This document shows positions 1 to 8,478 of a stretch of 64,000 bases of DNA, piece by piece. Made by a program: the position numbers and the translations under genes. The stretch's first letter is position 1. Each line of letters opens with the position of its first letter. A model generated the notes under the pieces. The model saw only the letters and a program-made list of their open reading frames with translations. It had not been told where the DNA came from and ran no database searches. Origin of the DNA: Streptococcus mitis (GTDB taxonomy: Bacteria; Bacillota; Bacilli; Lactobacillales; Streptococcaceae); the NCBI RefSeq assembly GCF_000722695.1, contig NZ_JPFU01000013.1, positions 620,001-684,000 on the forward strand. Reading direction: 5' to 3'.

Positions 1-213
1 CTTGAAGAGTTGAGTCAAGTGTTCTTTTTCAGGATAGGCTTCTGCGCTGGCTGCGGTATGGTCGTAGCTAGTTGAAAGTTCAGTTCGGAGTTGTCTGGTC
101 GTGCCAACTTCCTTGGCAGACTTGGAAGCACGCGCCTTACTTTCCACTTGGTCATATTCCTCTTGAGAATTGACCACCACCGTCAACAGTAGAATGCTTT
201 TAAATTTATGGAA
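1..213 (-). CDS. Unidentified open-frame fragment, partial at left edge
   Basis: The minus strand is open from a stop codon at 214-216 to the window edge, about 71 codons. The translation contains a short hydrophobic stretch (ILLLTVVV) followed by a hydrophilic, charged segment. No ATG lies in this frame after the upstream stop; the only starts are TTG at 184-186 and GTG codons near 172-180. A short ATG-started frame (MYSRF...) sits just upstream in another phase, so the 5' end may be frameshifted or truncated. I do not recognise the product. Confidence 0.35.
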
Positions 214-338
214 TTACGATTGTTCTAAACCTAGAATACATGTAAACTTTAGGGAACAGACCTATTCTAAGTATCGAAGACCTATTTACTATCCATTCCT
301 CATCAAAAAGACTCATTCCCCCTTTCTCCTCCAAAATA

Positions 339-347
339 TGGTATAGT
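339..347 (+). promoter_or_regulatory. Extended -10 promoter for the TVP38-like gene
   Basis: TGGTATAGT matches an extended -10 (TGnTATAAT with one mismatch), about 30 nt before the ATG at 376. No good -35 is seen, as is usual for extended -10 promoters. GAGGAG at about 365-370 is the ribosome binding site. Confidence 0.5.
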
Positions 348-375
348 AGAAATATACTATCTATGAGGAGTTTAC

Positions 376-993
376 ATGTCACAGGATAAACAAATGAAAG
401 CTGTTTCTCCCCTTCTGCAGCAAGTTATCAACATCTCATCGATTGTCGGTGGGGTTGGGAGTTTGATTTTCTGTATTTGGGCTTATCAGGCTGGGATTTT
501 ACAGTCTAAGGAAACCCTCTCTGCCTTTATCCAGCAGGCAGGGATTTGGGGGCCACCTCTCTTTATTTTTTTACAGATTTTACAGACGGTCGTTCCTATC
601 ATTCCTGGGGCCTTGACCTCGGTGGCAGGAGTCTTTATCTACGGGCACATCATTGGCACCATCTACAACTATATCGGCATCGTGATTGGCTGTGCCATTA
701 TCTTTTATCTGGTGCGCCTCTATGGGGCTGCTTTTGTCCAGTCCGTCGTCAGCAAGCGCACCTACGACAAGTATATCGGTTGGCTGGATAAGGGCAATCG
801 TTTTGACCGTTTCTTTATCTTTATGATGATTTGGCCTGTTAGTCCTGCTGACTTTCTCTGTATGCTGGCTGCCTTGACCAAGATGACCTTCAAGCGCTAT
901 ATGACCATCATCATTCTGACCAAGCCCTTTACTCTCGTGGTTTATACCTACGGTCTGACCTATATTATCGACTTTTTCTGGCAAATGCTTTGA
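376..993 (+). CDS. TVP38/TMEM64 (SNARE-associated/DedA-like) family membrane protein
   Basis: A 205-residue polytopic membrane protein. A hydrophobic segment near residues 20-40 is followed by the family core: the Pro-rich re-entrant motif around residues 70-85 (VVPIIPGALTSVAG), a Gly-rich helix (IGIVIGCAIIFYLVRLYG), and a conserved C-terminal helix region with WPVSPADF. The family sits in the cytoplasmic membrane and is linked to lipid transport or scrambling; no substrate can be read from this sequence. The start is supported by GAGGAG a few bases upstream. It is monocistronic, with its own promoter and terminator, convergent with scrK. Confidence 0.82.
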   Translation: MSQDKQMKAVSPLLQQVINISSIVGGVGSLIFCIWAYQAGILQSKETLSAFIQQAGIWGPPLFIFLQILQTVVPIIPGALTSVAGVFIYGHIIGTIYNYIGIVIGCAIIFYLVRLYGAAFVQSVVSKRTYDKYIGWLDKGNRFDRFFIFMMIWPVSPADFLCMLAALTKMTFKRYMTIIILTKPFTLVVYTYGLTYIIDFFWQML

Positions 994-998
994 CACGT

Positions 999-1031
999 AA
1001 AAATCCGTTTGGTTGCCCAAGCGGATTTTTT
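999..1031 (+). terminator. Rho-independent terminator of the TVP38-like gene
   Basis: AAAAATCCGTTTGG pairs with CCAAGCGGATTTTT across a TTGC loop and ends in a T run. It begins a few bases after the stop codon. The same stem sequence recurs at 1275-1310. Confidence 0.85.
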
Positions 1032-1274
1032 AGAGCGTAGATTAACTATAGCTTGATACTAAATATACTTTGGTATAGAAATCATGCCTATTTTTCGATA
1101 GTGAGGCGAGGACTTACCTAGCCTTTCCGCCGTGATAGAAACACCTGAAATCTAATGGTTTCAGATGTTCCGAAACTTTGAGACATTAGGCTCAAAGTTT
1201 AGGTATGAAATTTCGAAGAAAGTCGCTACCGTCCGTAATCACTTAAGGAAAGGCTCAAAAATATTGTTTTCAGC
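1032..1274. other. Non-coding spacer with two inverted repeats
   Basis: About 240 nt without a credible gene between convergent genes. It contains a perfect 10-bp inverted repeat (AAACTTTGAG at 1173-1182, CTCAAAGTTT at 1191-1200) and a shorter one (CTGAAA at 1145-1150, TTTCAG at 1159-1164). Neither is followed by a T run. The segment lies between two near-identical terminator stems. I cannot assign it to a named repeat family. Confidence 0.5.
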
Positions 1275-1310
1275 CACAAAATCCGTTTGGTTTCCCAAGC
1301 GGATTTTGTG
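1275..1310 (-). terminator. Terminator-like hairpin after scrK
   Basis: CACAAAATCCGTTTGG pairs with CCAAGCGGATTTTGTG across a TTTC loop, with one G-T pair. It lies directly after the scrK stop on the minus strand. The T run is short (TTTTG), so termination may be weak or the stem may serve both strands. Confidence 0.65.
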
Positions 1311-1312
1311 CT

Positions 1313-2200
1313 TTATTTTGAAACTTCTTTTGCAAGAACAAAGTTCCCAAGTGTGGCAGAACCATTTCCTGCAACTGCTGGTGTCACGATGTAATCACGC
1401 ACATCAGGTACTGGTAGGTAACCATTGAGAAGAGATGTAAATTTCTCACGGACACGGTCCAGCATGTGTTGTTGAGCCATGACCCCTCCACCAAAGACAA
1501 TCACGTCTGGGCGGAAAGTCACTGTCGCATTAACCGCAGCTTGAGCGATATAGTAGGCTTGAACATCCCAAACAGGGTTGTTGAGTTCAATGTTTTCCCC
1601 ACGAACACCTGTACGAGCTTCCAAACTTGGACCAGCTGCATAGCCTTCCAAACATCCTTTGTGGAATGGACAAACACCGTTGAATTCTTTTTCAATATCC
1701 ATTGGGTGTCTAGCAACATAGTAGTGACCCATTTCAGGGTGACCCACACCACCGATAAACTCACCACGTTGGATGACACCTGCACCGATACCTGTACCGA
1801 TTGTGTAGTAAACTAAGTTTTCGATACGGCCACCAGCATTGTTACGGGCAACCACTTCACCATAAGCAGAGCTGTTTACGTCGGTTGTGAAATACATTGG
1901 CACGTTAAGGGCACGACGAAGGGCACCAAGCAAGTCCACATTTGCCCAGTTTGGTTTTGGAGTCGTTGTGATAAAGCCATAAGTTTTTGAGTTTTTATCA
2001 ATATCAATCGGACCAAATGAACCGACTGCAAGACCAGCAAGATTATCGAATTTTGAGAAGAACTCAATGGTTTTATCGATTGTTTCGATTGGAGTTGCTG
2101 TTGGAAATTGTGTTTTTTCTACAACGTTAAAGTTTTCATCACCGACAGCACAGACAAACTTTGTACCGCCCGCTTCCAAGCTTCCATATAATTTTGTCAT
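1313..2200 (-). CDS. scrK: Fructokinase, ROK family
   Basis: A 295-residue cytoplasmic kinase that phosphorylates the fructose released when sucrose-6-phosphate is cleaved, yielding fructose-6-phosphate for glycolysis. The N-terminal phosphate-binding motif is LEAGGTKF (residues 8-15), Asp107 in TTDVNSS is the expected catalytic base, and the ROK zinc site is visible as His159, Cys177, His180 and Cys183 (CPFHKGC). The length is normal for the family. It has its own promoter downstream of the scrA terminator but sits next to the sucrose transporter, which fits a sucrose role over a generic sugar kinase. Confidence 0.93.
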   Translation of the reverse strand: MTKLYGSLEAGGTKFVCAVGDENFNVVEKTQFPTATPIETIDKTIEFFSKFDNLAGLAVGSFGPIDIDKNSKTYGFITTTPKPNWANVDLLGALRRALNVPMYFTTDVNSSAYGEVVARNNAGGRIENLVYYTIGTGIGAGVIQRGEFIGGVGHPEMGHYYVARHPMDIEKEFNGVCPFHKGCLEGYAAGPSLEARTGVRGENIELNNPVWDVQAYYIAQAAVNATVTFRPDVIVFGGGVMAQQHMLDRVREKFTSLLNGYLPVPDVRDYIVTPAVAGNGSATLGNFVLAKEVSK

Positions 2201-2228
2201 GATAAACCTCTTGTTTTTTATTTTCTTT

Positions 2229-2237
2229 ATTATAGCA
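2229..2237 (-). promoter_or_regulatory. Extended -10 promoter for scrK
   Basis: On the minus strand TGCTATAAT is a perfect extended -10 (TGnTATAAT), 29 nt before the scrK ATG at 2200 and downstream of the scrA terminator. An AAGAGG ribosome binding site precedes the ATG. Confidence 0.65.
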
Positions 2238-2300
2238 TATTTGAAAAGTCTAAATTTCTCTATTTTTTAGATTTTCCTCTGTAAATCTTACCATTCAAGC

Positions 2301-2332
2301 AAAAACGAACAAACAGGTCATTTGTTCGTTTT
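2301..2332 (-). terminator. Rho-independent terminator of scrA
   Basis: GAAAACGAACAAA pairs with TTTGTTCGTTTTT on the minus strand across a short loop, followed by T residues. It lies just after the scrA stop and separates scrA from the scrK promoter. Confidence 0.85.
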
Positions 2333-2349
2333 CATTTAGCTAGAAAAGA

Positions 2350-4233
2350 CTAAGCTTTCACTTCGATAAGAGCATCTCCCTTCGCAACTGAACCTGTTGC
2401 GACTGGAGCTACTGAAGCGTAGTCAGCTGTATTTGTAACGATAACCATTGTTGTATCATCAAGACCAGCTGCAGCGATTTTGTTTGAGTCAAATGTTCCA
2501 AGAACATCGCCAGCTTTAACCTTATCACCTTGAGCAACTTTTGCTTCAAAACCTTCACCATTCATAGATACAGTGTCAATACCAACGTGGATCAAAACTT
2601 CAGCACCATCAGTTGTTTTCAAACCAAAAGCGTGTCCTGTTGGAAAGGCAATTGAAACTTCAGCATCAGCTGGTGCATATACCACACCTTGACTTGGTTT
2701 CACAGCGATACCTTGTCCCATAGCTCCACTTGAGAAGACTGGGTCATTGACATCAGCAAGAGCGACAACATCACCAACGATAGGAGTTACAAGTGTTTCA
2801 TTTTGAAGAGCTGCTGGCGCAACTTCTTCTTTTTCTTCAGCAACTTCAGATTGTTTTGCAGATGCAGTTGCGTCTACTTCATCTTCGTAACCAAACATGT
2901 AAGTAAGGGCAAAACCAAGGGCAAATGATACAGCTACCATAAGAAGGTATTGTGGAAGTTGTCCGTTACCGATGTAAAGCATTGTACCAGGGATGATGGT
3001 GATACCATTACCAGTACCAGCAAGTCCAAGGATTGAAGCCAATCCACCACCGATTGCACCAGCAATCAATGAAAAGAAGAATGGTTTACGGAAGCGCAAG
3101 TTTACCCCGAAGATAGCAGGCTCTGTAATACCTAGGAAGGCTGAAAGAGCAGCTGGGAAAGCAAGTGTTTTCAGTTTTGGATTTTTAGTTTTAACACCAA
3201 CCGCAACAGTCGCAGCACCTTGAGCTGTCATAGCAGCTGTGATGATTGCGTTGAATGGGTTAGCATGGTCAGCAGCAAGCAATTGAACTTCAAGCAAGTT
3301 GAAGATGTGGTGCACACCTGACACGACGATCAATTGGTGAACCCCACCAATCAAGAAACCACCAAGACCAAATGGCATACTAAGGATCGCTTTTGTCGCG
3401 ATAAGGATGTAGTTTTCAACAACGTGAAAGACTGGTCCGATGACAAATAGTCCAAGGATAGACATGACCAAAAGTGTCACGAATGGTGTTACCAAGAGGT
3501 CAATCACATCTGGAACAACCTTGCGGACAGCTTTTTCAAATTTAGCTCCGACAACCCCGATGATGAAGGCTGGAAGAACGGAACCTTGCAAACCAACAAC
3601 AGGAATGAAACCAAAGAAGTTCATAGCAGTTACTTCACCACCTGAAGCGACTGCCCAAGCGTTTGGAAGTGAGCCAGAAACAAGCATCATACCAAGAACG
3701 ATACCAACGGCTGGATTTCCACCGAATACACGGAAGGTTGACCACACAACCAAACCTGGTAAGATAATGAAGGCTGTATCTGTCAAGATTTGAGTGTAAG
3801 TTGTCACGTCAGCTGGCAGTGTCATTCCAAGAGCAGTCAAGAGACCACGCACACCCATGAAAAGACCTGTCGCTACGATAACTGGGATGATTGGAACGAA
3901 AACGTCACCGAAAGTACGGATAGCACGTTGGAACCAGTTCCCTTGTTTGGCAGCTTCTGCTTTCATGTCATCTTTAGATGATGTTGGCAAACCAAGTGCA
4001 ACAACTTCATCGTACATTTTGTTAACTGTACCTGTACCAAAGATGATTTGGTATTGACCTGAGTTAAAGAAAGCACCTTGAACTTTTTCCAAGTTCTCAA
4101 TCACTTCTTTATTGATTTTTTCTTCATCTTTGACCATGACACGAAGACGAGTCGCACAGTGGGCAACACTGTTAACATTTTCACGTCCGCCCAAGGCATC
4201 GATGACTTTTTTTGCAATTTCCTGATTGTTCAT
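2350..4233 (-). CDS. scrA: PTS sucrose-specific EIIBCA component
   Basis: A membrane sugar permease of the phosphotransferase system that imports sucrose as sucrose-6-phosphate. The order is EIIB (phosphocysteine in VAHCATRLR, about residue 26), EIIC (polytopic, about 105-450), and a C-terminal EIIA with phosphohistidine about 549 in the LIHVGIDTVS motif. The open frame extends to a TTG at 4239, but AAGGAG at 4244-4249 is well spaced for the ATG at 4233, giving 627 residues. It is transcribed divergently from scrB, which hydrolyses its product, with a LacI-type operator overlapping its -35 box. Confidence 0.95.
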   Translation of the reverse strand: MNNQEIAKKVIDALGGRENVNSVAHCATRLRVMVKDEEKINKEVIENLEKVQGAFFNSGQYQIIFGTGTVNKMYDEVVALGLPTSSKDDMKAEAAKQGNWFQRAIRTFGDVFVPIIPVIVATGLFMGVRGLLTALGMTLPADVTTYTQILTDTAFIILPGLVVWSTFRVFGGNPAVGIVLGMMLVSGSLPNAWAVASGGEVTAMNFFGFIPVVGLQGSVLPAFIIGVVGAKFEKAVRKVVPDVIDLLVTPFVTLLVMSILGLFVIGPVFHVVENYILIATKAILSMPFGLGGFLIGGVHQLIVVSGVHHIFNLLEVQLLAADHANPFNAIITAAMTAQGAATVAVGVKTKNPKLKTLAFPAALSAFLGITEPAIFGVNLRFRKPFFFSLIAGAIGGGLASILGLAGTGNGITIIPGTMLYIGNGQLPQYLLMVAVSFALGFALTYMFGYEDEVDATASAKQSEVAEEKEEVAPAALQNETLVTPIVGDVVALADVNDPVFSSGAMGQGIAVKPSQGVVYAPADAEVSIAFPTGHAFGLKTTDGAEVLIHVGIDTVSMNGEGFEAKVAQGDKVKAGDVLGTFDSNKIAAAGLDDTTMVIVTNTADYASVAPVATGSVAKGDALIEVKA

Positions 4234-4269
4234 TTGCAAAAATCTCCTTATATAAAATTTTGTTCTTGT

Positions 4270-4284
4270 TTGAAAGCGATTTTA
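4270..4284. promoter_or_regulatory. Putative CcpA cre site or second ScrR operator
   Basis: TTGAAAGCGATTTTA fits the cre consensus WTGNAANCGNWNNCW except near the 3' end and lies between the scrA promoter and start codon. Binding here would repress scrA. CcpA and ScrR are both LacI-family regulators, so the sequence alone cannot decide which binds. Confidence 0.5.
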
Positions 4285-4302
4285 TTCGCCCTTACGACTA
4301 TT

Positions 4303-4340
4303 ATTTTATCATGTTTTAGAAATATGTCAAGCGTTTTGCA
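4303..4340 (-). promoter_or_regulatory. scrA promoter with overlapping LacI-type operator
   Basis: The minus strand carries TTGACA (4325-4330), a 16-nt spacer, and TAAAAT (4303-4308). The -35 is embedded in TGCAAAACGCTTGACA, which contains the LacI-family core AAnCGnTT (AAACGCTT). A repressor there would block polymerase. ScrR, encoded nearby, is the natural candidate. Confidence 0.65.
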
Positions 4341-4511
4341 GAAAAATATTCTATCCACTTAGTGGAGACGCTTTAGATTAATTGTTTTTGACTATTTTAT
4401 CAGGTATTCCTTGAAAAAATAAGTTTAAAATCTTGGTTTAAAAGGATTTTGCTTCACTTTCTTTCATTTTTTTGTAGATAGATGATTGATTTTCTGCTTT
4501 TGATTTATGAT

Positions 4512-4580
4512 AAACGTTTGACAGTTTTTTCTCTTTTTTAACATAAAAGGCTTGCATTTTTTATCGAAAACGGTTACTAT
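4512..4580 (+). promoter_or_regulatory. scrB promoter with LacI-type operators
   Basis: TTGCAT (4552-4557), a 17-nt spacer and TACTAT (4575-4580) form the promoter. The spacer contains AAACGGTT (4568-4575), a LacI-family core. A second, perfectly palindromic core AAACGTTT lies at 4512-4519. Together with the scrA operator this suggests coordinated ScrR control of both divergent units. Confidence 0.6.
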
Positions 4581-4613
4581 TAAAAGTAATAAGATTTTTG
4601 GAGGAATGAATGA

Positions 4614-6068
4614 ATGGAATGGACAACTGAGCGTCGTTACAGACTTTATCAAGATTGGACGCAAGAAGAAATTCTACATATAAAGGAGAATATGGCACAA
4701 TCTCCATGGCATACTCATTACCATGTTGAGCCAAAAATAGGACTTCTCAACGACCCAAATGGCTTTTCTTACTTTGATGGAAAGTGGATTGTTTTTTATC
4801 AGAACTTTCCTTTTGGTGCAGCCCACGGTTTGAAATCTTGGGTGCAATTGGAAAGTGAGGACTTGGTTCACTTCACAGAAACCGGAGTCAAAGTTTTGCC
4901 TGATACTCCATTAGATAGCCACGGTGCCTACTCTGGTTCTGCCATGCAATTTGGCGATCAGCTATTCCTATTTTATACAGGAAATGTCCGCGATAAAAAC
5001 TGGATTCGTCATCCATACCAGATTGGGGCTTTGATGGACAAGGATGGCAAGATTACCAAGATTGACAAGATTTTGATTGACCAACCAGCAGACTCTACTG
5101 ACCACTTCCGCGACCCGCAAATTTTTAACTTTAAGGGTCAATACTATGCTATCGTCGGTGGACAGGACTTGGAGAAAAAAGGTTTCGTTCGTCTCTACAA
5201 GGCTATTGACAACGACTACACAAACTGGCAAGTAGTTGGCGACCTTGACTTTGCTAACGATCGCACTGCCTACATGATGGAATGTCCAAATCTGGTCTTT
5301 GTAGGAGAACAACCTGTCCTTCTATACTGCCCACAAGGATTGGATAAGGATGTTCTAGACTACAATAATATCTATCCAAATATGTATAAGATTGGGGCTT
5401 CCTTTGACCCTGAAAATGCCAAAATGGTAGATGTGTCTCAACTTCAAAACATGGACTATGGTTTCGAAGCCTATGCAACTCAAGCCTTCAACGCTCCTGA
5501 TGGACGTGTTCTAGCTGTTAGCTGGCTTGGCTTGCCTGATGTTTCATATCCATCTGACCGTTTTGACCACCAAGGAACCTTCTCTTTGGTCAAAGAACTG
5601 ACTATCAAAGACGGTAAACTCTACCAATACCCAGTCGCGGCTATCAAGGACCTTCGTGCTTCTGAAGAAGCCTTATCAAACCGTGCCCAAACTAAGAACA
5701 CTTACGAACTCGAGCTCAACTTGGAAGCCAATAACCAGAGCGAGATTGTCTTACTTGCTGATAAAGAAGGCAAGGGACTTTCCATCAACTTTGACCTTGT
5801 AAATGGTCAAGTGACAGTAGATCGTAGCCAGGCTGGTGAACAGTATGCCCAAGAATTTGGGACAACTCGTTCTTGCCCAATCGATAACCAAGCTACTACT
5901 GCTACAATTTTCATCGATAACTCTGTCTTTGAAATTTTCATCAATAAAGGAGAAAAAGTATTTTCCGGTCGTGTCTTCCCACATGCAGACCAAAATGGTA
6001 TCCTGATCAAATCTGGAAACCCAACTGGAACTTACTATGAATTAGATTATGGTCGCAAAACTAACTGA
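4614..6068 (+). CDS. scrB: Sucrose-6-phosphate hydrolase, GH32
   Basis: A 484-residue cytoplasmic enzyme that splits sucrose-6-phosphate into glucose-6-phosphate and fructose. The GH32 signatures are present: nucleophile Asp47 in LLNDPNG, transition-state stabiliser Asp167 in FRDPQ, and acid/base Glu223 in ECPNL. A five-bladed propeller is followed by a C-terminal beta-sandwich ending in SVFEIFINKGE. The ATG at 4614 is preceded by GGAGGA with 9-nt spacing; two nearby ATGs are in other frames or lead quickly to a stop. Its 3' end overlaps scrR by 20 nt, implying translational coupling. Confidence 0.95.
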   Translation: MEWTTERRYRLYQDWTQEEILHIKENMAQSPWHTHYHVEPKIGLLNDPNGFSYFDGKWIVFYQNFPFGAAHGLKSWVQLESEDLVHFTETGVKVLPDTPLDSHGAYSGSAMQFGDQLFLFYTGNVRDKNWIRHPYQIGALMDKDGKITKIDKILIDQPADSTDHFRDPQIFNFKGQYYAIVGGQDLEKKGFVRLYKAIDNDYTNWQVVGDLDFANDRTAYMMECPNLVFVGEQPVLLYCPQGLDKDVLDYNNIYPNMYKIGASFDPENAKMVDVSQLQNMDYGFEAYATQAFNAPDGRVLAVSWLGLPDVSYPSDRFDHQGTFSLVKELTIKDGKLYQYPVAAIKDLRASEEALSNRAQTKNTYELELNLEANNQSEIVLLADKEGKGLSINFDLVNGQVTVDRSQAGEQYAQEFGTTRSCPIDNQATTATIFIDNSVFEIFINKGEKVFSGRVFPHADQNGILIKSGNPTGTYYELDYGRKTN

Positions 6069-7014
6069 TGTCGCCAAACTTGCAGGCGTCAGCCCTACTA
6101 CCATTTCTCGTGTTATCAATAAAAAGGGCTATCTCTCCGAGAAAACCATCCAAAAAGTCAATGAAGCCATGCGGGAATTGGGCTATAAACCCAACAACCT
6201 AGCTCGTAGTCTGCAAGGAAAATCGGCTAAGTTAATCGGCTTGATTTTCCCTAATATTTCCAATATTTTCTATGCAGAATTGATTGATAAGCTGGAACAC
6301 CAACTCTTCAAAAATGGTTACAAGACCATCATCTGCAACAGTGAGCACGATTCCGAGAAGGAACGCGAATACATCGAAATGTTGGAAGCCAATCAGGTAG
6401 ACGGCATCATTTCTGGTAGTCACAACTTGGGAATCGAAGACTACAATCGCGTGACAGCGCCGATTATTTCCTTCGACCGAAACCTATCGCCAGACATTCC
6501 AGTCGTTTCCTCTGACAACTACGCTGGTGGGGTTCTCGCAGCCCAAACCTTAGTCAAGACAGGCGCCCAGTCTATCATCATGATTACAGGGAACGACAAT
6601 TCCAATTCGCCAACTGGACTACGCCACGCTGGTTTTGCATCTGTTCTCCCAAAAGCTACTATTATCAATGTTTCCAGTGACTTTTCTCCCGTCAGAAAAG
6701 AAATGGAAATCAAAAATATCTTGACCCGTCAAAAACCAGACGCCATTTTTGCTTCGGATGATTTGACAGCTATTCTGGTCATTAAAATCGCTCAGGAGCT
6801 GGGCATTTCTGTCCCAGAAGAGCTCAAGGTCATCGGATATGATGGGACTTACTTTGTTGAGAATTACTATCCTCAACTAGCTACTATCAAGCAACCTTTG
6901 GAAGAGATAGCTTGCCTCACTGTTGACCTCCTCTTGCAGAAGATTGAAGGCAAGGAAGTAGCCACAACTGGTTACTTCTTACCAGTTACCCTATTACCTG
7001 GAAAAAGTATTTGA
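6049..7014 (+). CDS. scrR: LacI-family sucrose operon repressor
   Basis: A 321-residue regulator. The N-terminal helix-turn-helix (about residues 5-24, LTDVAKLAGVSPTTISRV) and hinge (NNLARSLQGK) are followed by a periplasmic-binding-protein-like effector domain. The start lies inside the last codons of scrB in another frame, so it is cotranscribed with and coupled to scrB. By family and position it represses scrA and scrB through the AAnCGnTT operators between them; the inducer is presumably sucrose-6-phosphate or a related sugar phosphate. A BOX element abuts its stop codon. Confidence 0.92.
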   Translation: MVAKLTDVAKLAGVSPTTISRVINKKGYLSEKTIQKVNEAMRELGYKPNNLARSLQGKSAKLIGLIFPNISNIFYAELIDKLEHQLFKNGYKTIICNSEHDSEKEREYIEMLEANQVDGIISGSHNLGIEDYNRVTAPIISFDRNLSPDIPVVSSDNYAGGVLAAQTLVKTGAQSIIMITGNDNSNSPTGLRHAGFASVLPKATIINVSSDFSPVRKEMEIKNILTRQKPDAIFASDDLTAILVIKIAQELGISVPEELKVIGYDGTYFVENYYPQLATIKQPLEEIACLTVDLLLQKIEGKEVATTGYFLPVTLLPGKSI

Positions 7015-7167
7015 TACTCTTCGAAAATCAAAGAGCAAACTAGGAAACTAGCCGCAGGTTGCTCAAAGCACTGCTTTGAGGTTGTAGATAATACTGACAA
7101 AGTCAGTTACATATATCTACGGCAAGGCGAAGCTGGCGTGGTTTGAAGAGATTTTCGAAGAGTATAA
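7013..7167. repeat. BOX element (boxA-boxB-boxC type)
   Basis: About 155 nt starting ATACTCTTCGAAAATCAAAG and ending GATTTTCGAAGAGTAT, with imperfect terminal inverted repeats and internal stems (CAAAGCACTGCTTTG, CTGACAAAGTCAG). CTACGGCAAGGCGAAGC matches the start of the BOX-A primer site. It begins at the scrR stop codon. Confidence 0.9.
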
Positions 7168-7177
7168 GCACAAGAAA

Positions 7178-7206
7178 ACTCAGACCGATTAGTCTGAGTT
7201 TTTTTA
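7178..7206. terminator. Terminator shared by scrBR and mvaA
   Basis: AACTCAGAC pairs with GTCTGAGTT across CGATTA, followed by T6 on the plus strand; the minus strand also has A/T runs. It lies between the convergent scrR and mvaA genes and could serve both directions. Confidence 0.8.
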
Positions 7207-8478
7207 TGATCTTAAGTTTTCTAGATAGCGCTGGGCTGTCTCTAGGTTAAAGGTCTTATCAGTAATGAGACGCTCAACTAGGGGAGCTACCTCAGATTCA
7301 CTAGCACCTGCAAGGAGAGCCAAGGATTTGGCCTGCAATTTCATGTGACCTTGCTGAATCCCTGTACTCACCAAGGCTTTCAGGGCCGCAAAGTTTTGGG
7401 CAAGACCGATAGACACGATAATCTGAGCTAATTCTTTAGCTGAAGGATTTCCCAGTAGTTCGTGACTGAGGGCTACACGAGGATTAAGACCGATAGAGCC
7501 ACCCTTGGTTGCTACAGGCATGGGCAAGGTCATCCCACCGACTAATTCTTCTCTTTCAAGGTCCAGCGTCCAGCGACTGAGACCTTGATAGTACCCGTCT
7601 CGACTAGCAAAGGCATGGGCTCCTGCTTCAATGGCACGCCAGTCATTTCCAGTAGCAATCAAAATGGCATCAATACCATTAAAAATCCCTTTATTGTGGG
7701 TAGTAGCTCGATAAGGATCAGCCTGCGCAAACTGACTAGCCAAAGCCATTTTCTCCGCAATTTCCCGTCCTTGATCCTTTTGGCGACTCAAGTAGCGAAA
7801 GGCGATGCGACAGCTTGCAGTCACCAGAGAATCGGTCGCGTAGTTGGACAGGATTCCCATGAGACTCTGTCCCTGACTGAGTTCTTCTAAGACTGGTTTC
7901 AAGGCTTCCAGCATAGTATTGAGCATATTGGCTCCCATGGCTTCTTGGGTATCGACATGGAGATAAACAACGAGAAAGTCTGTTTCGCCTTTTATCTGTT
8001 CTACATGCAAATCACGCGCCCCACCTCCACGTTTAACGATAGAAGGATAGGCTTGATTGGCAAGTTCTAAGAGCTCAGTCTTTTTGTTTGCAATCTTCTC
8101 TTGCGCTTGTCCAGGATTAGCAACTTGATAAAGAGCTACCTGCCCAATCATCTGGCGCTCATGGACTTGTGCAGTAAAGCCACCTGCTCGCTTGATGATT
8201 TTGCTGGCATAACTAGCCGCAGCAACCACAGACGGTTCTTCTGTCACATAGGGAACTGTGTATTCCTGACCATTGACGAGGACCTCTGGAACCAGCGAAT
8301 AAGGCAGAGAAAAAGTTCCCACCACATTCTCACTCAGCTGGTCTGCGACAGTCACGCTCATCTGTTCATCCTGATCCAAACTCGCTTGCTTGTCAGGACT
8401 AAGGAGCGCCTGAGCTTGTAACAGCTCGAGGCGCTCAGGGTATGATTTTTTAGAAAATCCATTCCAACTTATCTTCAT
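7204..8478 (-). CDS. mvaA: HMG-CoA reductase, class II
   Basis: A 424-residue cytoplasmic enzyme that reduces HMG-CoA to mevalonate, the committed step toward isoprenoids in streptococci. Visible motifs are TEEPSVVAA (catalytic Glu about residue 80), MGANMLN typical of the class, NKGIFNGIDA with the catalytic Lys, GNDWRAIEAG with the Asp, and a C-terminal His in QQGHMKLQ. Its ATG overlaps the mvaS stop (TAATG), so the two are translationally coupled. It is the last gene of the operon, followed by a shared terminator. Confidence 0.95.
   Translation of the reverse strand: MKISWNGFSKKSYPERLELLQAQALLSPDKQASLDQDEQMSVTVADQLSENVVGTFSLPYSLVPEVLVNGQEYTVPYVTEEPSVVAAASYASKIIKRAGGFTAQVHERQMIGQVALYQVANPGQAQEKIANKKTELLELANQAYPSIVKRGGGARDLHVEQIKGETDFLVVYLHVDTQEAMGANMLNTMLEALKPVLEELSQGQSLMGILSNYATDSLVTASCRIAFRYLSRQKDQGREIAEKMALASQFAQADPYRATTHNKGIFNGIDAILIATGNDWRAIEAGAHAFASRDGYYQGLSRWTLDLEREELVGGMTLPMPVATKGGSIGLNPRVALSHELLGNPSAKELAQIIVSIGLAQNFAALKALVSTGIQQGHMKLQAKSLALLAGASESEVAPLVERLITDKTFNLETAQRYLENLRS

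Noticed and set aside
580..1020. 146-codon minus-strand frame opposite the TVP38-like gene
   Set aside because: Shadow of a well supported membrane protein; starts in the terminator and has a hydrophilic low-complexity translation.
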